From: Ascidia mentula | Lineage: Eukaryota > Chordata > Ascidiacea > Phlebobranchia > Ascidiidae | DNA: 64,000 bases | Direction of reading: 5' to 3' | Assembly (NCBI GenBank): GCA_947561715.1 | Contig: OX387203.1 | Location: 7,254,001-7,318,000 of the forward strand | Shown here: in pieces, positions 63,984 through 64,000 of the stretch | Numbering within the stretch: position 1 is the stretch's first letter | Layout: the number at the start of each line of letters is the position of its first letter | Notes under the pieces: generated by a model | What the model was told of the DNA's origin: nothing | Seen by the model: the letters and a program-made list of their open reading frames with translations, nothing else | The model's database searches: none | Position numbers and translations under genes: made by a program

Positions 63984-64000
63984 CTGTACGAAAATATACC

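Noticed and set aside
1..64000. CRISPR arrays, operons, bacterial genes or viral genes
   Set aside because: Exon-intron structure, extracellular metazoan domains and SINEs leave no room for a prokaryotic reading, and no array of spaced identical repeats was seen.

Overview
The window is animal (metazoan) genomic DNA: AT-rich, with many small exons separated by short introns (GT-AG, a few GC-AG) that encode extracellular modules. Compact introns, tandem gene families and a CUB/EGF adhesion-GPCR repertoire suggest an invertebrate, perhaps a tunicate-like chordate. No marker fixes the species, so that is inference. Gene models were built by hand from splice sites, reading phase and comparison between paralogues.

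Left part (1-26,011, minus strand): a head-to-tail array of four paralogous genes (here A1 to A4, right to left), three complete (about 900 aa each) and one cut by the left window edge. Each complete gene has its own signal-peptide exon, eight CUB domains, a stop codon and no membrane segment, so the products should be secreted. The repeat period is about 8.3-8.5 kb.

Middle (26,012-32,024): about 6 kb without a recognisable protein gene. It is filled with tRNA-derived SINE-like elements, a tandem duplication of about 2.3 kb and a 68-bp minisatellite.

Right part (32,025-60,455): two large adhesion-type GPCR genes arranged tail to tail. Gene B (plus strand, 43 exons, about 1,992 aa) encodes signal peptide, 7 CUB, 14 EGF-like, GAIN/GPS and 7TM. 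Gene C (minus strand, 37 exons, about 1,722 aa) encodes signal peptide, an Ly6/uPAR-like domain, 7 CUB, 5 EGF-like, GAIN/GPS and 7TM. At 61,524-64,000 the B/C tail-to-tail junction is repeated: a fragment of the last exon of B, then the last three exons of a third receptor gene (D), almost identical to C and running out of the window.

How they fit together: every CUB in A, B and C is split over two exons with the same 1-0-1 phase pattern and almost all keep only the first of the two usual disulfides. The secreted proteins and receptor ectodomains therefore seem to come from one expanding module. A cluster of secreted multi-CUB proteins beside multi-CUB receptors with a degenerate autoproteolysis site is the most interesting candidate system here. 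A ligand, decoy or recognition role is a hypothesis, not something the sequence proves.
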